Below, piece after piece: positions 42,426 to 53,794 of a DNA stretch of 64,000 nucleotides (positions are counted from its first letter, which is position 1; every line of letters starts with the position of its first letter). Under the pieces are notes generated by a model. The model was not told the origin of the DNA, made no database searches, and was given only the letters and a program-made list of their open reading frames with translations. Both the position numbers and the translations under genes were made by a program. This DNA comes from Hyposmocoma kahamanoa (Eukaryota; Arthropoda; Insecta; Lepidoptera; Cosmopterigidae): contig NW_020653713.1 of assembly GCF_003589595.1 (NCBI RefSeq), forward strand, positions 4,517,056 through 4,581,055, read 5' to 3'.

Positions 42426-42584
42426 TATTTATATGACCAGCAGATTTCTATTGTACATACATGTGCATTTCACAATCATAATTAAATTGATCCACCCTAC
42501 TTCTTGGAGTGCTGTTTTTTATTGATAGCATCACTTATCAATGCTCGTCATAAGGCACAGTTGTTAGGTATTTATTTAACTTTT

Positions 42585-42712
42585 AGAGTGGTTACACACC
42601 GCGGCTTTTAACTGTTCGTGAAACGCGCTTACACTTGCGATTTACATCGATGCAGTCGCGCATTTGCATCGCGTTTGCATTGCACCTATAAATTGCCGTG
42701 TGTAATCGCTCT
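42585..42712. mobile_element. MITE with AGAGTGGTTACACACC ends
   Basis: Left AGAGTGGTTACACACCGCGG and right CCGTGTGTAATCGCTCT are imperfect inverted repeats; CGATGCAGTCGC and GCATCGCG blocks lie inside. A longer relative starts at 59479. Confidence 0.65.
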
Positions 42713-42837
42713 TAGTTAGATATTCCTCATTTTAACGTTAGTAACAAGATACCTCAATGTACCTTGGCGACGTTGATAAAATTACTCGGAAGTTAGACAT
42801 TACTTCAATCGTCGTCTTTTTTTGTAATATTAAGTGA

Positions 42838-43105
42838 CGGGGCGAACAAGTCGTCCGCCTGATGGTAAGCTACACGCCTGTTCATAAAAGTTGCAGTGCT
42901 ACCCAGAGCTTTGCAAAGATCTAAGGGGCACTGCCACTGAGACATAAGTTGACAAGTCCCATGTGCCTGTAATTTCACCAGCACCCTTACCCTTCAAAAT
43001 CAAAACACAGTAATGCTGACATTACTGTTTGGCGGCAGAAATAGGTAAGGTGGCAGTACTTCCCTGGACGAACTCTTTCACAAGGAGCTCTGCTGCTACT
43101 AAATA
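42838..43105 (-). repeat. Short interspersed repeat, family C, reverse
   Basis: Reverse-orientation copy of the repeat at 127-440, beginning about 160 bp beyond the VKR stop codon and probably in or near its 3' untranslated region. Confidence 0.65.
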
Positions 43106-43262
43106 TTATCTGTATAATATTTCTTATCGCAACATCTCTTTGCTATAACGATCCATGGAGCTTATGTCAAGTCCTTACTTTCAGGCTTACTATTTATCCG
43201 TGTCATTCCCGGTTAGCACCGTAAGGCTAGTGATCCAACCATAAAATTTGACTTCAATTTTT

Positions 43263-46200
43263 TCAAGGCAAAAAGCTGTCTGTGTCAAGAGGCACAGTTG
43301 CTTCTGTACTGAGGTATGTAGTGTCTGTGGCTGCCGAAGCCGGTGCTGCCCAGGAAATCCATCGAGCCTGAAAGAAAATTGCGAAATATTTATTGAGTTT
43401 TTTTGTGAAATATCTCCACTACTTTTGTTATGATTATGAATACAAAGATCGAATAGACAGAAAATTTTTTCGTCGAGTCGGTGGGACTTGAACCCACGTC
43501 CATGCTGCACTGGAGCCTTGCTTTAACCATCTGAGCCACGGGTCCAGTTACCGAGTTGTCGAAATTCTCCTATGTGTTTTTGTTATAGATCTTTGTACTG
43601 ACTTTTCGGCTTTCGTCGCCGCTGGTGACATCTAGTGGAAGATTTTTGAATAATCTTCGGCTGCGGTGAGGTGCGGTGAACACAAAAACACAGGAGAATT
43701 TCGATGACACGGTAACTGGACCCGTGGCTCAGATGGTTAGAGCAATGCTACGATGCAGCATGGACGTGGGTTCAAGTCCCACCGGGTCGACGAAAAATTT
43801 TTCTGTCTCCTCCACCATTTTATTCATAATCATTGTAACATATTTGTCAAATCTAATTTTGAAATAAATTAAATGTCCTAAGTGGCAACAAACAGTGTCC
43901 ATAATTGTAAAAAGATCTTTGAAAAATTTTCAACATATTAAAGAGATAGCAGGCAAGGTTACCTCAGCCTGATCTCGTGGTAGTCGCCAAGGAGGATCAG
44001 CTTCTAATAGTAGCGCATCTAACGGTACATCGAGGCAAGGTGTCAGCAGTCTAGGTGCATCTGCCAGGAACGCTGCCACTTCAGACGCGGTCGGCCGTGA
44101 CTTGCTATCATGTTGCCAACACGATTTAATCAGACCTTCCCTGAAAACAAACAATTCGATTTATGATAAATTTTTAAGTCTTGATTGAAGACGACTATTT
44201 AAGATAGTTTTATATTATATTTTATATATTATAATATTTTACTGACTTACAGTTGTGGTTTCAGTCCAGGTGGAAGGTCTAGTGTATGACCGGCTTTGAC
44301 ACGAGTCAGTACCTCTGAGTTGCTGAGGCCTTGGAACGGCAACGACCCGAAGGTGACAATCTCGTATAGTAATACGCCAAACGACCAAACGTCAGATGCG
44401 GGCGAGAAAAGTCCCAGTGCTAAACTTTCCGGAGCCATCCACCGTACAGGAAGCATACCCTTGCGGCTGAAGCGGTAATAATCATTTTCAAAGACGAGCC
44501 GTGTCATGCCAAAATCAGCAAGCTTGACGGTTCTGCGTGCGCTGACGAGGCAATTTCGTGCCGCTACATCACGGTGTACATAACGTAACTTAGCCAGGTA
44601 GGAGAGAGCGCGAGCTACATCTAGCGCCATACTCGTCAACCGGCGTGGGGAAGCCTCGTCTGATTCTCCACCTACACTACCTTCGTCATCAGTCCCTCCA
44701 CCCATCGCCAAGTGGCGTCGAGCTAGCAAATAGTTTTTCAGATCTCCGTATAACATAAATTCCATAACTGTACAAACAGGTTCCGTTTTCGTAACTACAC
44801 CAAGTAACCGTACAACGTTCTTATGATCGAAACGTTTCATTGCTTCCGCTTCTGATAGAAAATCAAGTTTCTCCTCTGTTGTCGCTCCAGCTTTTAGTGT
44901 TTTTACCGCTACGGCAGTCCAGCCCCTATTTTCGGCGAGTAGAGCGTGCCCTCCATAAACGGTACCGAAAGCGCCCGTGCCAAGTTTACGGTTGATGACG
45001 ACTCTTTCTCGAGGTACTTCCCAGCGATCAAGACCTGCAGGTTTCAATAAGCCGAGGGGACGCATCCCAAGAGCAGCAAGTCGTTTACGATAATCCCGTT
45101 CTGCTCTTCTCTTACAGTACATAGCTAAACCAGCTAAAGACGCTACTAATAATGCTGCCATCGTAGCTCCCAGCGCGACGTATGCGGTGTGACAGTCTGT
45201 ATGCAGAGCGTCAGCCAATCCCTGTAAGGCACATCGTTCACTTCCATCATCGGGTGTTTTTCCATCTTGAGTATACCACTGCAACGCTGTCTCATTAAGC
45301 TGCAGTGACCCATCAGACCATTTACCAATAACATGTGCTCCCTCATCTCGACGCCACTGCGAGAGGATAATGGGACTGGAGCGAACATATGCAAATTTTG
45401 TCGTTGTCCAGTTAAAGGAACCCGTTAATCCTTGATATTCTTTACTGAAACTATCCGATGTTACGAAGTCTATCAATGACCTGAGAACAGAGAATTCGTT
45501 TTTGTTTTAAATTTTATTTTGTTTAAGTATAACAATGTATACGTGTATAAAAATTGCATTACTCACCTAACGTAAGTGGAATCATGCATTTCATCAATGG
45601 CATTGGGATAGTTTTCGAAAAGATCCCTGAGAGCAAGGATCCACATTTTGAACAAGTCGAACAGAAGCGCTTCGTAAGGGCCGATTGGACTCTTGCATGA
45701 CGATTTTATTGCATTCGTCGGGTTTGTGGCGTCATATTCTGAACAAGCTTTCTGAATACTTTCTTCTACTTCAATTCTTTCCGATGAGGTGTTGTTAACA
45801 TTAGCATACCAATCCGCAGCCCATTCCGGCATTACAAAAAAGTATCCTGCGGTTACCTGGTGGGCAAGAGAACAATACCTACTATATTCACAAAGTCCAT
45901 TCAAATCTGTATAAATCTGTTATTTAAGGTGGTAAATGTTGTGTAGATAGATATAATTTGTGATTAAATAATTAGTAATTTAGTAGAGAAGTTTCAAAGT
46001 AGCAAGGCATCAAGTCGTAGTGGTCTATGGGTTAGGGAAAAATTATCTTACTTCTTTAAGTTCTTCGAATGTGCAGTTTTCGCCCCTAGTAGGCTGCAGC
46101 CAGTCACGAGGAAGGAGGGAGCATATGAGCCAAACCGCCGGTGGATTTCGGTCATCATTAGTAGCACTATTTGCAGAGTGAGCACTCCTAGCAGCGCACA

Positions 46201-49200
46201 CTGCTGCTCGCGCCAAACGAGCATCTTCTACGCAGAGGAATATTACTCTTGTATACTCCTTTATAACTAGTTGTGCCCACTGAAATGTATTATAAAAACA
46301 ATGTAATGAAATATCTAAAAACATAGCTGTGTAACCGCACAACAGCAACCAGTTTTGTCAACTTTTTGTTTGTTTCGGTTTCGTAATGACGCAATCTGTT
46401 AGATATTTATTTTGTTTAAGCAAGTTTTACGTAATATAGGAAATGAAACTATTTTTTTTAACCGGATTTAAATCGCGTATATTTGTTTTTTCAAACAAAC
46501 CGACGTTTACAGATCCCATGGTCACTGTTGACTGTCAACAAAAAAATAGTTTCATTTCCTATGTGTAACCTAAGAATTCGATATTTAATAAGTATATTTA
46601 AAAGTGATGTATTATAAAAACATAAAGTCAAGAGGGTAACAAACCTCAGAAATCTGTTGAAGATGTTGTTCGAAGGAGTTGGAAGGGTGGAGTTGGTAAT
46701 CTACATTGAACTTTGCAGGAATACTGAGAGCGTTCAAAAGTGGACGCGTCGCATGCTCACTTAATGCTCCGAAGCGTCGCCAACCCATACGAGCTGCGAA
46801 CGCACCCAGTGCTGCTGCGCCTTCACGAGTATCTCCTGCTCCCAACAGCTGCAAAGGTTTCTGCCCGTCACCTGCAACACATTATATTGTTATACAGTTT
46901 TGAAGATTTAATTGCTCACTTTGAAGACGCTAATGATTACTAAGACGTATCGGAACACTCATGTTTTAATAAAATATTACAGCGGATTTACTCCAGAAGG
47001 TGGTTTTTAAATACAGTATTTAAGCATTGCCGCTATTACTTTGTTAGATTCAAATAAATTCATCTATTACACGAGGTATGAACGTCACGACATATAACTT
47101 TCGCTTATAAAGTACTAACCGGTGTCGACGGTAGGAATCTGCGGAGTATAAGCTAACAACGGCAAACGGTACGTGGTGGATTGATGTGCGACGGCCATCC
47201 ATGGATCGGCACATACTGGACCAGCAACGGCCGAAAGGGACCGATACCCACTTCCGTGCTGCTCGTTCTGCAGAGCCTTCATTGCTATTGTTGCTTGACA
47301 ATCGTCATTGTATACCTGTAATGCATGTTTTATTTAAGATTTAATGATATCTTTAAATACCTTAACGAACCACGGTCTTAATTTTGCTAATGATAGTTAA
47401 GGGTATGTAGATGTCGCAGCTGTTTTTTATAAAGCGCCGTATTGCATTACGGCAAGCCGCTTTGCAAAACGGCGCTGTATTCTTATACGATTACCTCGCT
47501 TTTAGTTGGATTGCAGTTCGCCTAAAACAAGTGCGCCGCATTATGCGCTTTGTATAATACGGCTGCGACATAGATACATCTTTGTTGTTAATGAAAATCG
47601 TAGTTCGATACTAAATAAAAATTTGATGTCAAATTCCTTTACTTAGAATCGATATGTTATGGAAGTAAACAACCTATGTTAATTGTTGTAATGTTATCTT
47701 ACTTGAGAATTAAACTCGATGCCGTCAATTAAATCTGCATGAATTCCAGCAACTCCAGGAAGCGCGCCTGAGTAAACGTGACGATTGGTAAGCCCAGGAA
47801 GCATAACGATGACGCGCACTTCACCATGTATTTTCCAAGGATGTAATTTCCAGTGCAGTGCCCCAGCATTTTCTGGACTTGTTGCAATGGCTGTTCGGGT
47901 CAACTGGCGCATTTCCCCTTTGTTTACTTTGTACTGGGTCAGGGCGTTTATTGCGCTCTGTTTTAGTAACTTATAATTTACGAATGCTACTATCCGTCGT
48001 GTTTCAAAAGGACACGGATGGGGAGGTTCACATGGTGGCGGGCCAAGCGTAGTGGTACTTAAATTGGCCAGGTCGGAAAACTCAGGAGCCCAATCACAGA
48101 CGATCAAAGGAGACTTGAGTGCATTTGCTACTTCCGGTAAGCGGCCACCAAGGGGTCTCACGACAGCATATAGTCGATGTCTTTGTACGACATCTGCGAA
48201 GACGCAAGCTTCGCTTTCTTCACTTGTAAGAATAGTTGCACATGATTTCCCCTCGTTACATCTTTCTGGGGTTAAGAGGGTACTTGTATCACAGATGACG
48301 TTTTCTCTGTGGGAAATACATAAATAATTTTAACTAACGACGACAAGGTAATAACTTAAGAATGTAAAATCGTAAAAGTCAACGTTAAAGTATGATTATA
48401 TAAACCGTAAGTACCTATTGGTTTTGGCATTCTTTGAGCAAGTCAACTTACCTATCTACAGTATGTCCAGTAAGACGACGCAGTTCAGCGTCGATCACAT
48501 TATCAGGTACATGATATCTAGCAGCTATAGAAGAATCCGTAAAGTCAAGGAGTGAGGGTGGCGCAGATTCGATATTGGTAGCTAAACAGGCTCGCCGAGA
48601 ACGGTCAGTTAAATCACCTAGTTCAGTAACATCAGCAAAGTGGAGTATTCGAGTCGGTTGAGCATTTAGGGAGGATATGGGTAAGATGGCAATAGTGACA
48701 TTGCCAGCACTTAGTTCTCTTAATGTTGCTATAAGACATTCATCATTATCTGCCGCACGAGGGCCCGAACACTGCACAGGAGTTGGTACAATTTTTGCAT
48801 TATGAACTTGAGAAGCAGTCACTAAGCTTTTAACAACATGTTGCAATGCAAGCGTCGTTTTCGAGAATCCAGGAATAGTTGCAGTTATTATCGTTACATT
48901 GTTGTTTAATAAGTTAGACTTCTTAATGTTAATCTTAGATACATCTTCGGTTACGTTTCTTGTGGTTGTATTTGGTGTCATATAGGTAATTCTATTTGTG
49001 TCATTCTCTTTACTCTGCTCTGTTACTTCTGAACCAAACACGTTGAGGGCAACCACAGAGAGGGTTACGAATGCAGCTCTCCACCACCTTGTAAAATGAA
49101 AATTACTCGCATTAGTACATATATCGAATAAGGATCCTGATTTTAAGTCAATTGCAATTCGAAACACCTTTATGTAATTGTGACAATAGCGTAGAGTTCC

Positions 49201-49527
49201 TTGTGAAAGAGTTCGTCCAGGGAAGTATTGCCATCATCATCGTCCTTGGTGAAACTTTCAGGGTGACGGGTGCAGCGGCAGCGCACCTCAGATCTTTACG
49301 ACTGAAGCTCTGAGAGGTACTGCAACTGTTACCACACCAAGCGCCCGACTAGTTCGTACTGTCATTCGATTTCATGTGACAGACAAAACCTAGTTTGTTG
49401 ACAACGACGTATTTGTAGAATAGAATTTATGTTGTTGTCTAATGAAAGAACTTATGTTCTACTCTACAAATTTTTGGTGGGTATTGTGATTTGTAGGGTG
49501 GTTGTAAAGGGCGTGATCTCACCTCAT
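43263..49527 (-). CDS. VKR: Venus kinase receptor (VKR), complete
   Basis: Ten coding exons: 49527-49523, 49087-48452, 48306-47703, 47315-47120, 46871-46645, 46279-46052, 45856-45567, 45480-44251, 44140-43963 and 43367-43263. All are GT-AG, all phases agree, total 1232 residues. The start ATG is the fifth-last base of its exon; splicing gives a signal peptide starting MRWWRAAFVTLSVVALNVFG. A Venus-flytrap ligand-binding domain of the ANF/GABA-B receptor type fills about 370-735 (AGPVCADPWMAVA, MGWRRFGALSEH, TAGYFFVMPEW). One membrane span is at about 828-850. The tyrosine kinase has GTGAFG at 896-901, catalytic Lys 922, HRDVAARN from 1031, DFG at 1051 and an insulin-receptor-like ENDYYRFSRKGMLPVRWMAPES. 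VKRs are invertebrate receptors, absent from vertebrates and Drosophila; in mosquitoes one responds to an ovary-stimulating neurohormone. All catalytic residues are present. A related but incomplete kinase lies downstream on the same strand. Confidence 0.92.
43456..43573 (-). repeat. tRNA-like SINE, family E, reverse copy of an inverted pair
   Basis: Complement of GACCCGTGGCTCAGATGGTT with B box GGGTTCAAGTCCC. It faces the copy at 43674-43808 about 100 bp away. Both are in the last intron of VKR. Confidence 0.7.
43674..43808 (+). repeat. tRNA-like SINE, family E, cloverleaf-capable
   Basis: From about 43719 the sequence folds as a tRNA: acceptor ACCCG with CGGGT, D arm GCTC/GAGC, anticodon stem ATGCT/AGCAT with loop ACGATGC, and T arm GTGGG-TTCAAGT-CCCAC. 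The sister copy beside it and the AT-rich flanks favour a SINE over a working tRNA gene. Confidence 0.6.
46436..46567. mobile_element. Penelope-like terminal sequence, fold-back
   Basis: TAGGAAATGAAACTATTTTT and its inverted form flank AAATCGCGTATATTTG and CAGATCCCATGGTCAC, as in 31315-31410. In VKR between exons 5 and 6. Confidence 0.6.
47405..47580. mobile_element. MITE with AGATGTCGCAGC ends
   Basis: AGATGTCGCAGCTGTTTTTT at the left is mirrored by a right end with ATACGGCTGCGACATAGAT; AAAGCGC occurs next to both. In the VKR intron between exons 3 and 4. Confidence 0.75.
49190..49375 (+). repeat. Short interspersed repeat, family C
   Basis: Shortened copy of the repeat at 127-440, in the first VKR intron, between the start-codon exon and the signal-peptide exon. 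Confidence 0.6.
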
Positions 49528-49579
49528 GAATAGGGTGGCGGTCACCGGTAGGCGGAGGATCGGAGTGCGGTGCCGACTG

Positions 49580-49582
49580 CAT
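49580..49582 (-). promoter_or_regulatory. Upstream ATG overlapping the VKR start in another frame
   Basis: This ATG lies 55 nt before the VKR start, in the same exon but out of frame. After splicing its frame stays open past the VKR start for about 45 codons before TAA. Such overlapping upstream frames usually lower translation of the main frame. It assumes the exon extends this far 5' (an acceptor-like TTGATTGCAG ends at 49593). Confidence 0.45.
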
Positions 49583-49774
49583 CCACACTTGTCTGCAATC
49601 AAAGAAAAATGAACGTGTAACTTAATTATTTTTAGGTTATTTAGGACAAATTGTCCAATTTGTCTTATTAACTATAATTATAGGTTTCTCACAGGTGTTC
49701 TACGGTAAAGAAGCTGTTAAAATCATGAACAAAGACCTGTAACAAGCACTTAGAGAAATTCTTACGGTCTGCTA

Positions 49775-49870
49775 ACTTGTTCCGTAGTTCAGTTGGGAAA
49801 GCGATGTCGTCGGTTCGAGTCCAATCAGATCGAAGGAGTTTCTTTGTGTTCGTTCGATCTTTGTATCAGG
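49775..49870 (+). repeat. tRNA-derived SINE, family B, promoter part
   Basis: TTCCGTAGTTCAGTTGGGAA with B box GGTTCGAGTCC and the tail GTTCGATCTTTGTAT, as in 52625-53015. Confidence 0.6.
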
Positions 49871-50459
49871 AATAAAATCTAACTAGTTGAGTATTTTGAC
49901 ACAAAATATATATGAATATTTTGGTGGTACAAACATCATGACGTCCAATAAAAATAAATGTTCACTAATTAAGGCGAGCGACCGGAGGAGGAAAAAACTG
50001 TTTTGCTACGTCACATGGTTTAGGTATTTACTAATAAATAACGGTCTTACAAAAAATATACGATACGTATAAGGATATTGTCTAAAGATTGTGCTATTTT
50101 GTTACACGATAGGATGTACTTTATCCGATCATATAAAAACCTAAAAACAGGCAAAAATAAAACTCTAAAACGAATTATTTAAGAATAAAATAAGTAACTT
50201 TGTACATAGTTTTTGTATGTACATAGTTCTCATTAATTACTACGAGAACCTGCAACATTTAGGTTATCAACTAAAGCCCTACAGTTAATAAATTCACATT
50301 TATCCTAAAATTAGCAAATTGTTTAACGGTTTAACGATCCGCAGTGCTGCCCGATGCCCTGTTAGTCGCCATCGGGTGCGCGCGGATCGCGAGTCGCGAT
50401 AAGCGACCCCCACACCTCACTTCTTAAAATACAGGCTCGCGTTGAAATACCGCGCCAGA

Positions 50460-50640
50460 AAGCAAAAAAAATTATTATTGAAGGATAAACAGTTAACATA
50501 TGAGAAAAAAAATACATATTTTAAAATTAACAATATCTAAATATACTATAAACAAAACAAAAAGATAACCCGGCAAACTGATACAAACAAATAAACACAT
50601 AATAGGTACAACAACGAAACTAAAAACAGCACCATCCGTA
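50460..50640. repeat. Dispersed repeat shared with 18650-18815
   Basis: Contains AAAAAGATAACCCGGCAAAC in the same arrangement as the earlier copy; the GC-richer DNA after it (50640-50800) may be part of the same element. Confidence 0.5.
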
Positions 50641-51717
50641 TCCCAAACCTGTGTCCCAAACAATGCAACAATGCACACAGCCACACAGGCAACGCGCTGC
50701 GTTCGACGTGCGTTGCAACGTTGCTCCACAAAGTCCTCCATTTTCACTTCCTTACTTATAGCAGAGCGCTGAGTGCGTACTCGCACTTGACCGGGTCTGT
50801 TCGCTAAATGATCAAATTACCATAATGCAAGTGACTCACTTTGTTTCGAAAGAATGGCGCTAGGTCTAGGCTCCGTTACTCGCTCTTCCGTCACTCCTTT
50901 CGTTACGATGGTGAACACGTCCCACACGTGGCGTGACGGGAGTAGCGGCAATAACTTCTGGGCCACAATAATATATTATTGTCTATGCCGTCGATACGAT
51001 AAGAAGAACGTTGCAATCTCACTGTGTGTAAAAATATTTTATTTTTAAAAAAGGTGAGCCTTAAATACCACCTATGTCACTTGCTCGAGGTTATGCGATA
51101 AGTGTCTATCACTGTATCGCCGACACAGTGCAAGCGCTCAGACAAGTCTTATTTACATTACAATCCTTGTACAACTCCAGCATTCGGTTCCGCACGAGTG
51201 CACACTGCGGGCAACGCTATTTTCACCTCTGAGTGCGTGCTTAGATTCCGTTTTCCTCGTAGTAAGCGCCTGGTGTCATTGATCAGATTTAGTAGGCTAT
51301 TATAGCGTAGGCATTTTCAATTTTATATGAGAGTGATGTATGTATTAAGTAGTAACTATTAAATATGTGGCTAGGTGTACAGGCGCGCTAATACAAATTG
51401 TGCACGGTTCGGACGCAATTTCAAAAATTCCTTCTTTTTTAACAAACTCGTACATAGGTAGGTATGTAAATTCGTGTGTACGTGGGATTATGTTAGTGTT
51501 CGTTATTTCAAAAGCAATTTAAAACGAATAATAAAATGTGGGTGTTGTTTGTTACTTTATTCGAATTCTTTCGATGGAGGAATTGCAAATAATCTAATTA
51601 TTAATGTTTTATTCGCTTGTTTTCTAATTCTCGAGTCGTCTAATGAAGAAAGTTTAGAATCGTAAAAAATCAATTGTCTTAGATTCTTTCGGAAATAGAA
51701 TGGGTTTCATCGACCCT

Positions 51718-52045
51718 TCTTAACCGACTTCAAAAAAGGAGGAGGTTCTCAATGTGTTTGTATTTCTTTTGAATGTTACGCTATTACTCCGACGTTTGAG
51801 AACCTGTTTCCCGCGCCTGTCTAGTAATTGCCTCCGTGAGCGAACGGTTACCATGCCGGACTGCCACGCAGAGGTCCCAGGTTTGATTCTCGGGCCGGGA
51901 GAAATATTTATATGGTCTACATTTATTTATCTCGTGAGTTTGGGTGTGATTTGTGATTGTCTATGTGTGTGTCCATGGCACCCGCGACATAGGGTTCCCT
52001 AGTGCGGTGCTATGTTGAGTGTGTACGTTATTATTATTATTATTA
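51718..52045 (+). repeat. Repeat fragment followed by tRNA-derived SINE, family A
   Basis: 51718-51812 matches the start of 41970-42425 (ACCGACTTCAAAAAAGGAGG). From 51825 a family-A SINE follows (GAGCGAACGGTTACCATGCC, tail TGTGTCCATGGCACCCGCGA), ending in an ATT tract. Confidence 0.7.
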
Positions 52046-52624
52046 TCATATATTTGGTACTATTTTAAATAGGTAGTTCGAAATGTTGTCTATTACCTGA
52101 AAATATTATCACACAATTTTAGAACCATTTTCAAAACGTTCATTTATAATTTTACAATAAGTAACAAGGTAATGCGTCATAAAATACTTAATTACGGTTT
52201 GTTTACATTTAGTTTAGACAGTGTAGCTAGTAAATTTTTGCATGCGTTCAGGAATTTATTGTCGCAGCTCTACGGGTCGCCGCTGCCCGTGTACTTGTGT
52301 CGTCTGCATGTACGGACAACGGCACATCAGACTACACATTTTTGTTCGAAAATCGATTCCAGTGCAACGGAACATGTGTAGCTTAATGTGATGGCGTGTG
52401 TACAAAAAAATACTATATAAATAAATAGGCTCTGAATGTGGCAGGGAACGGTAGAGTCGACATTGGGGAAGCCGGCACAGATCTTTATTCAAATAGACGG
52501 TAAAAGGATGTTGACAGCAATAGTTGCAAAAACCACAAGGACGGTTTTGTGTTAGTCTGGTTTAAGGACGCATTTCGTTCAAAAGCGACATGCAGTTTAT
52601 ATGAATGTAATATTTGACTTTCTG

Positions 52625-53015
52625 CACGGCATAATTAGAAATATTAATTAAATTTTTATTGAATTGATATTCAATTCTTTTTTGTGAAATTACTCCACTA
52701 GTTTGTTATAATTATGAATAGCGACATCTCTCGCCAGGACTGGTAGCTGTAAAGGTACTAACTGGGTGATAAATCTTTCATCGATTTCTCATAGATGGCG
52801 CTACGACTAAAAAGTCGTTGAAAAACCAAATACAAAGACACGACTCAAGAAATAGAACTCATAGAAAAATTCGTTGCGTCCGTTGGTTCGTTCTGTGGCT
52901 TAGTGGGTATAGCGTCTGGCACGGTATGCAAGAAGACGTCGGTTCGAATCCGACCGGATCGAAGGAATTTTTTCTGAGTGTTCGATCTTTGTATTAATAA
53001 TTATAGAAATAGTAA
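52625..53015 (+). repeat. tRNA-derived SINE, family B, longest copy
   Basis: Runs from TTGATATTCAATTC through GATGGCGCTACGAC to the tRNA-like TTCTGTGGCTTAGTGGGTAT, B box GGTTCGAATCC, and tail TGTTCGATCTTTGTATT. Confidence 0.7.
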
Positions 53016-53204
53016 GTTTTATAGTTTTTTGTGGTATTCAAACAGGCAACAAACGGGCCACTCTTGTGTCTATGATTGGGCTGGTGTGCTTTACTTGTCA
53101 ACCTGAATACAGCCGTGCTCTTTGGTAACCTACCTAGGCGGGTTCTGCTGATAGAATCCTAATCACAGTAAATATACTTAGCAGTAATAAATACAGTAAA
53201 TATA

Positions 53205-53480
53205 GTATTTTACTAGCAGTAGAGTTGGTCCAGGGAAGTACTGCCACCTTACATATAACTGCCGCCAAGCAATAATGTGAGCATTACTGTTTGGAAGGGT
53301 AAGGGTGTTGGTGAAATTACAGGCACATGGAACTAGTCAACTTATGTCTTACGTCTAGTCAACTTATGTGCCCCTGGTCTATGCGATTTAATGATCTCAG
53401 TGGCACTGCAACTGTTGTGGATAGGTGTGTCGCTTATCACCAGGCGCACGACTTGTTCGTCCCGTCACTTGGAGATCATA
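53205..53480 (+). repeat. Short interspersed repeat, family C
   Basis: Copy of the repeat at 127-440 with a small internal duplication of GTCAACTTATGT. Confidence 0.65.
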
Positions 53481-53794
53481 TAAAAAATATATAATAAATA
53501 CTAATAATGTACATTAATAATAAAATACACTAATAATAATTATAATTCTTTAATGCACAAATAAATGACATTGAAAATTACAAGTTACAAAGGTGACCTA
53601 GCAGTGGTGAATAAATTAAGTCTGCGGGACATTATTATTTTTTTTAAATAAATGTAAATATAATTATCAATGGCGACAATATAAATATGGCTGAGATAAT
53701 AAACCTACATAAACTTTACATACCTACATACATACATACGTACACAATATATATAATTAATGAAAACAAATTATTAGTTTATATACATGTTACT

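Noticed and set aside
43719..43790. A functional tRNA gene
   Set aside because: It folds well, but a diverged sister copy sits beside it in inverted orientation and the flanks are SINE-like.
49110..49167. ATG at 49167 as the VKR start
   Set aside because: It would add an intronic segment before the signal peptide and ignore a good acceptor (TTTCATTTTACAAG) joined in frame to an upstream ATG.
28410..49527. One single gene with two kinase domains
   Set aside because: VKR has its own terminal exon (43367-43263) with a stop and a plausible C-terminus, so two genes are the simpler reading; read-through splicing is kept only as a finding.
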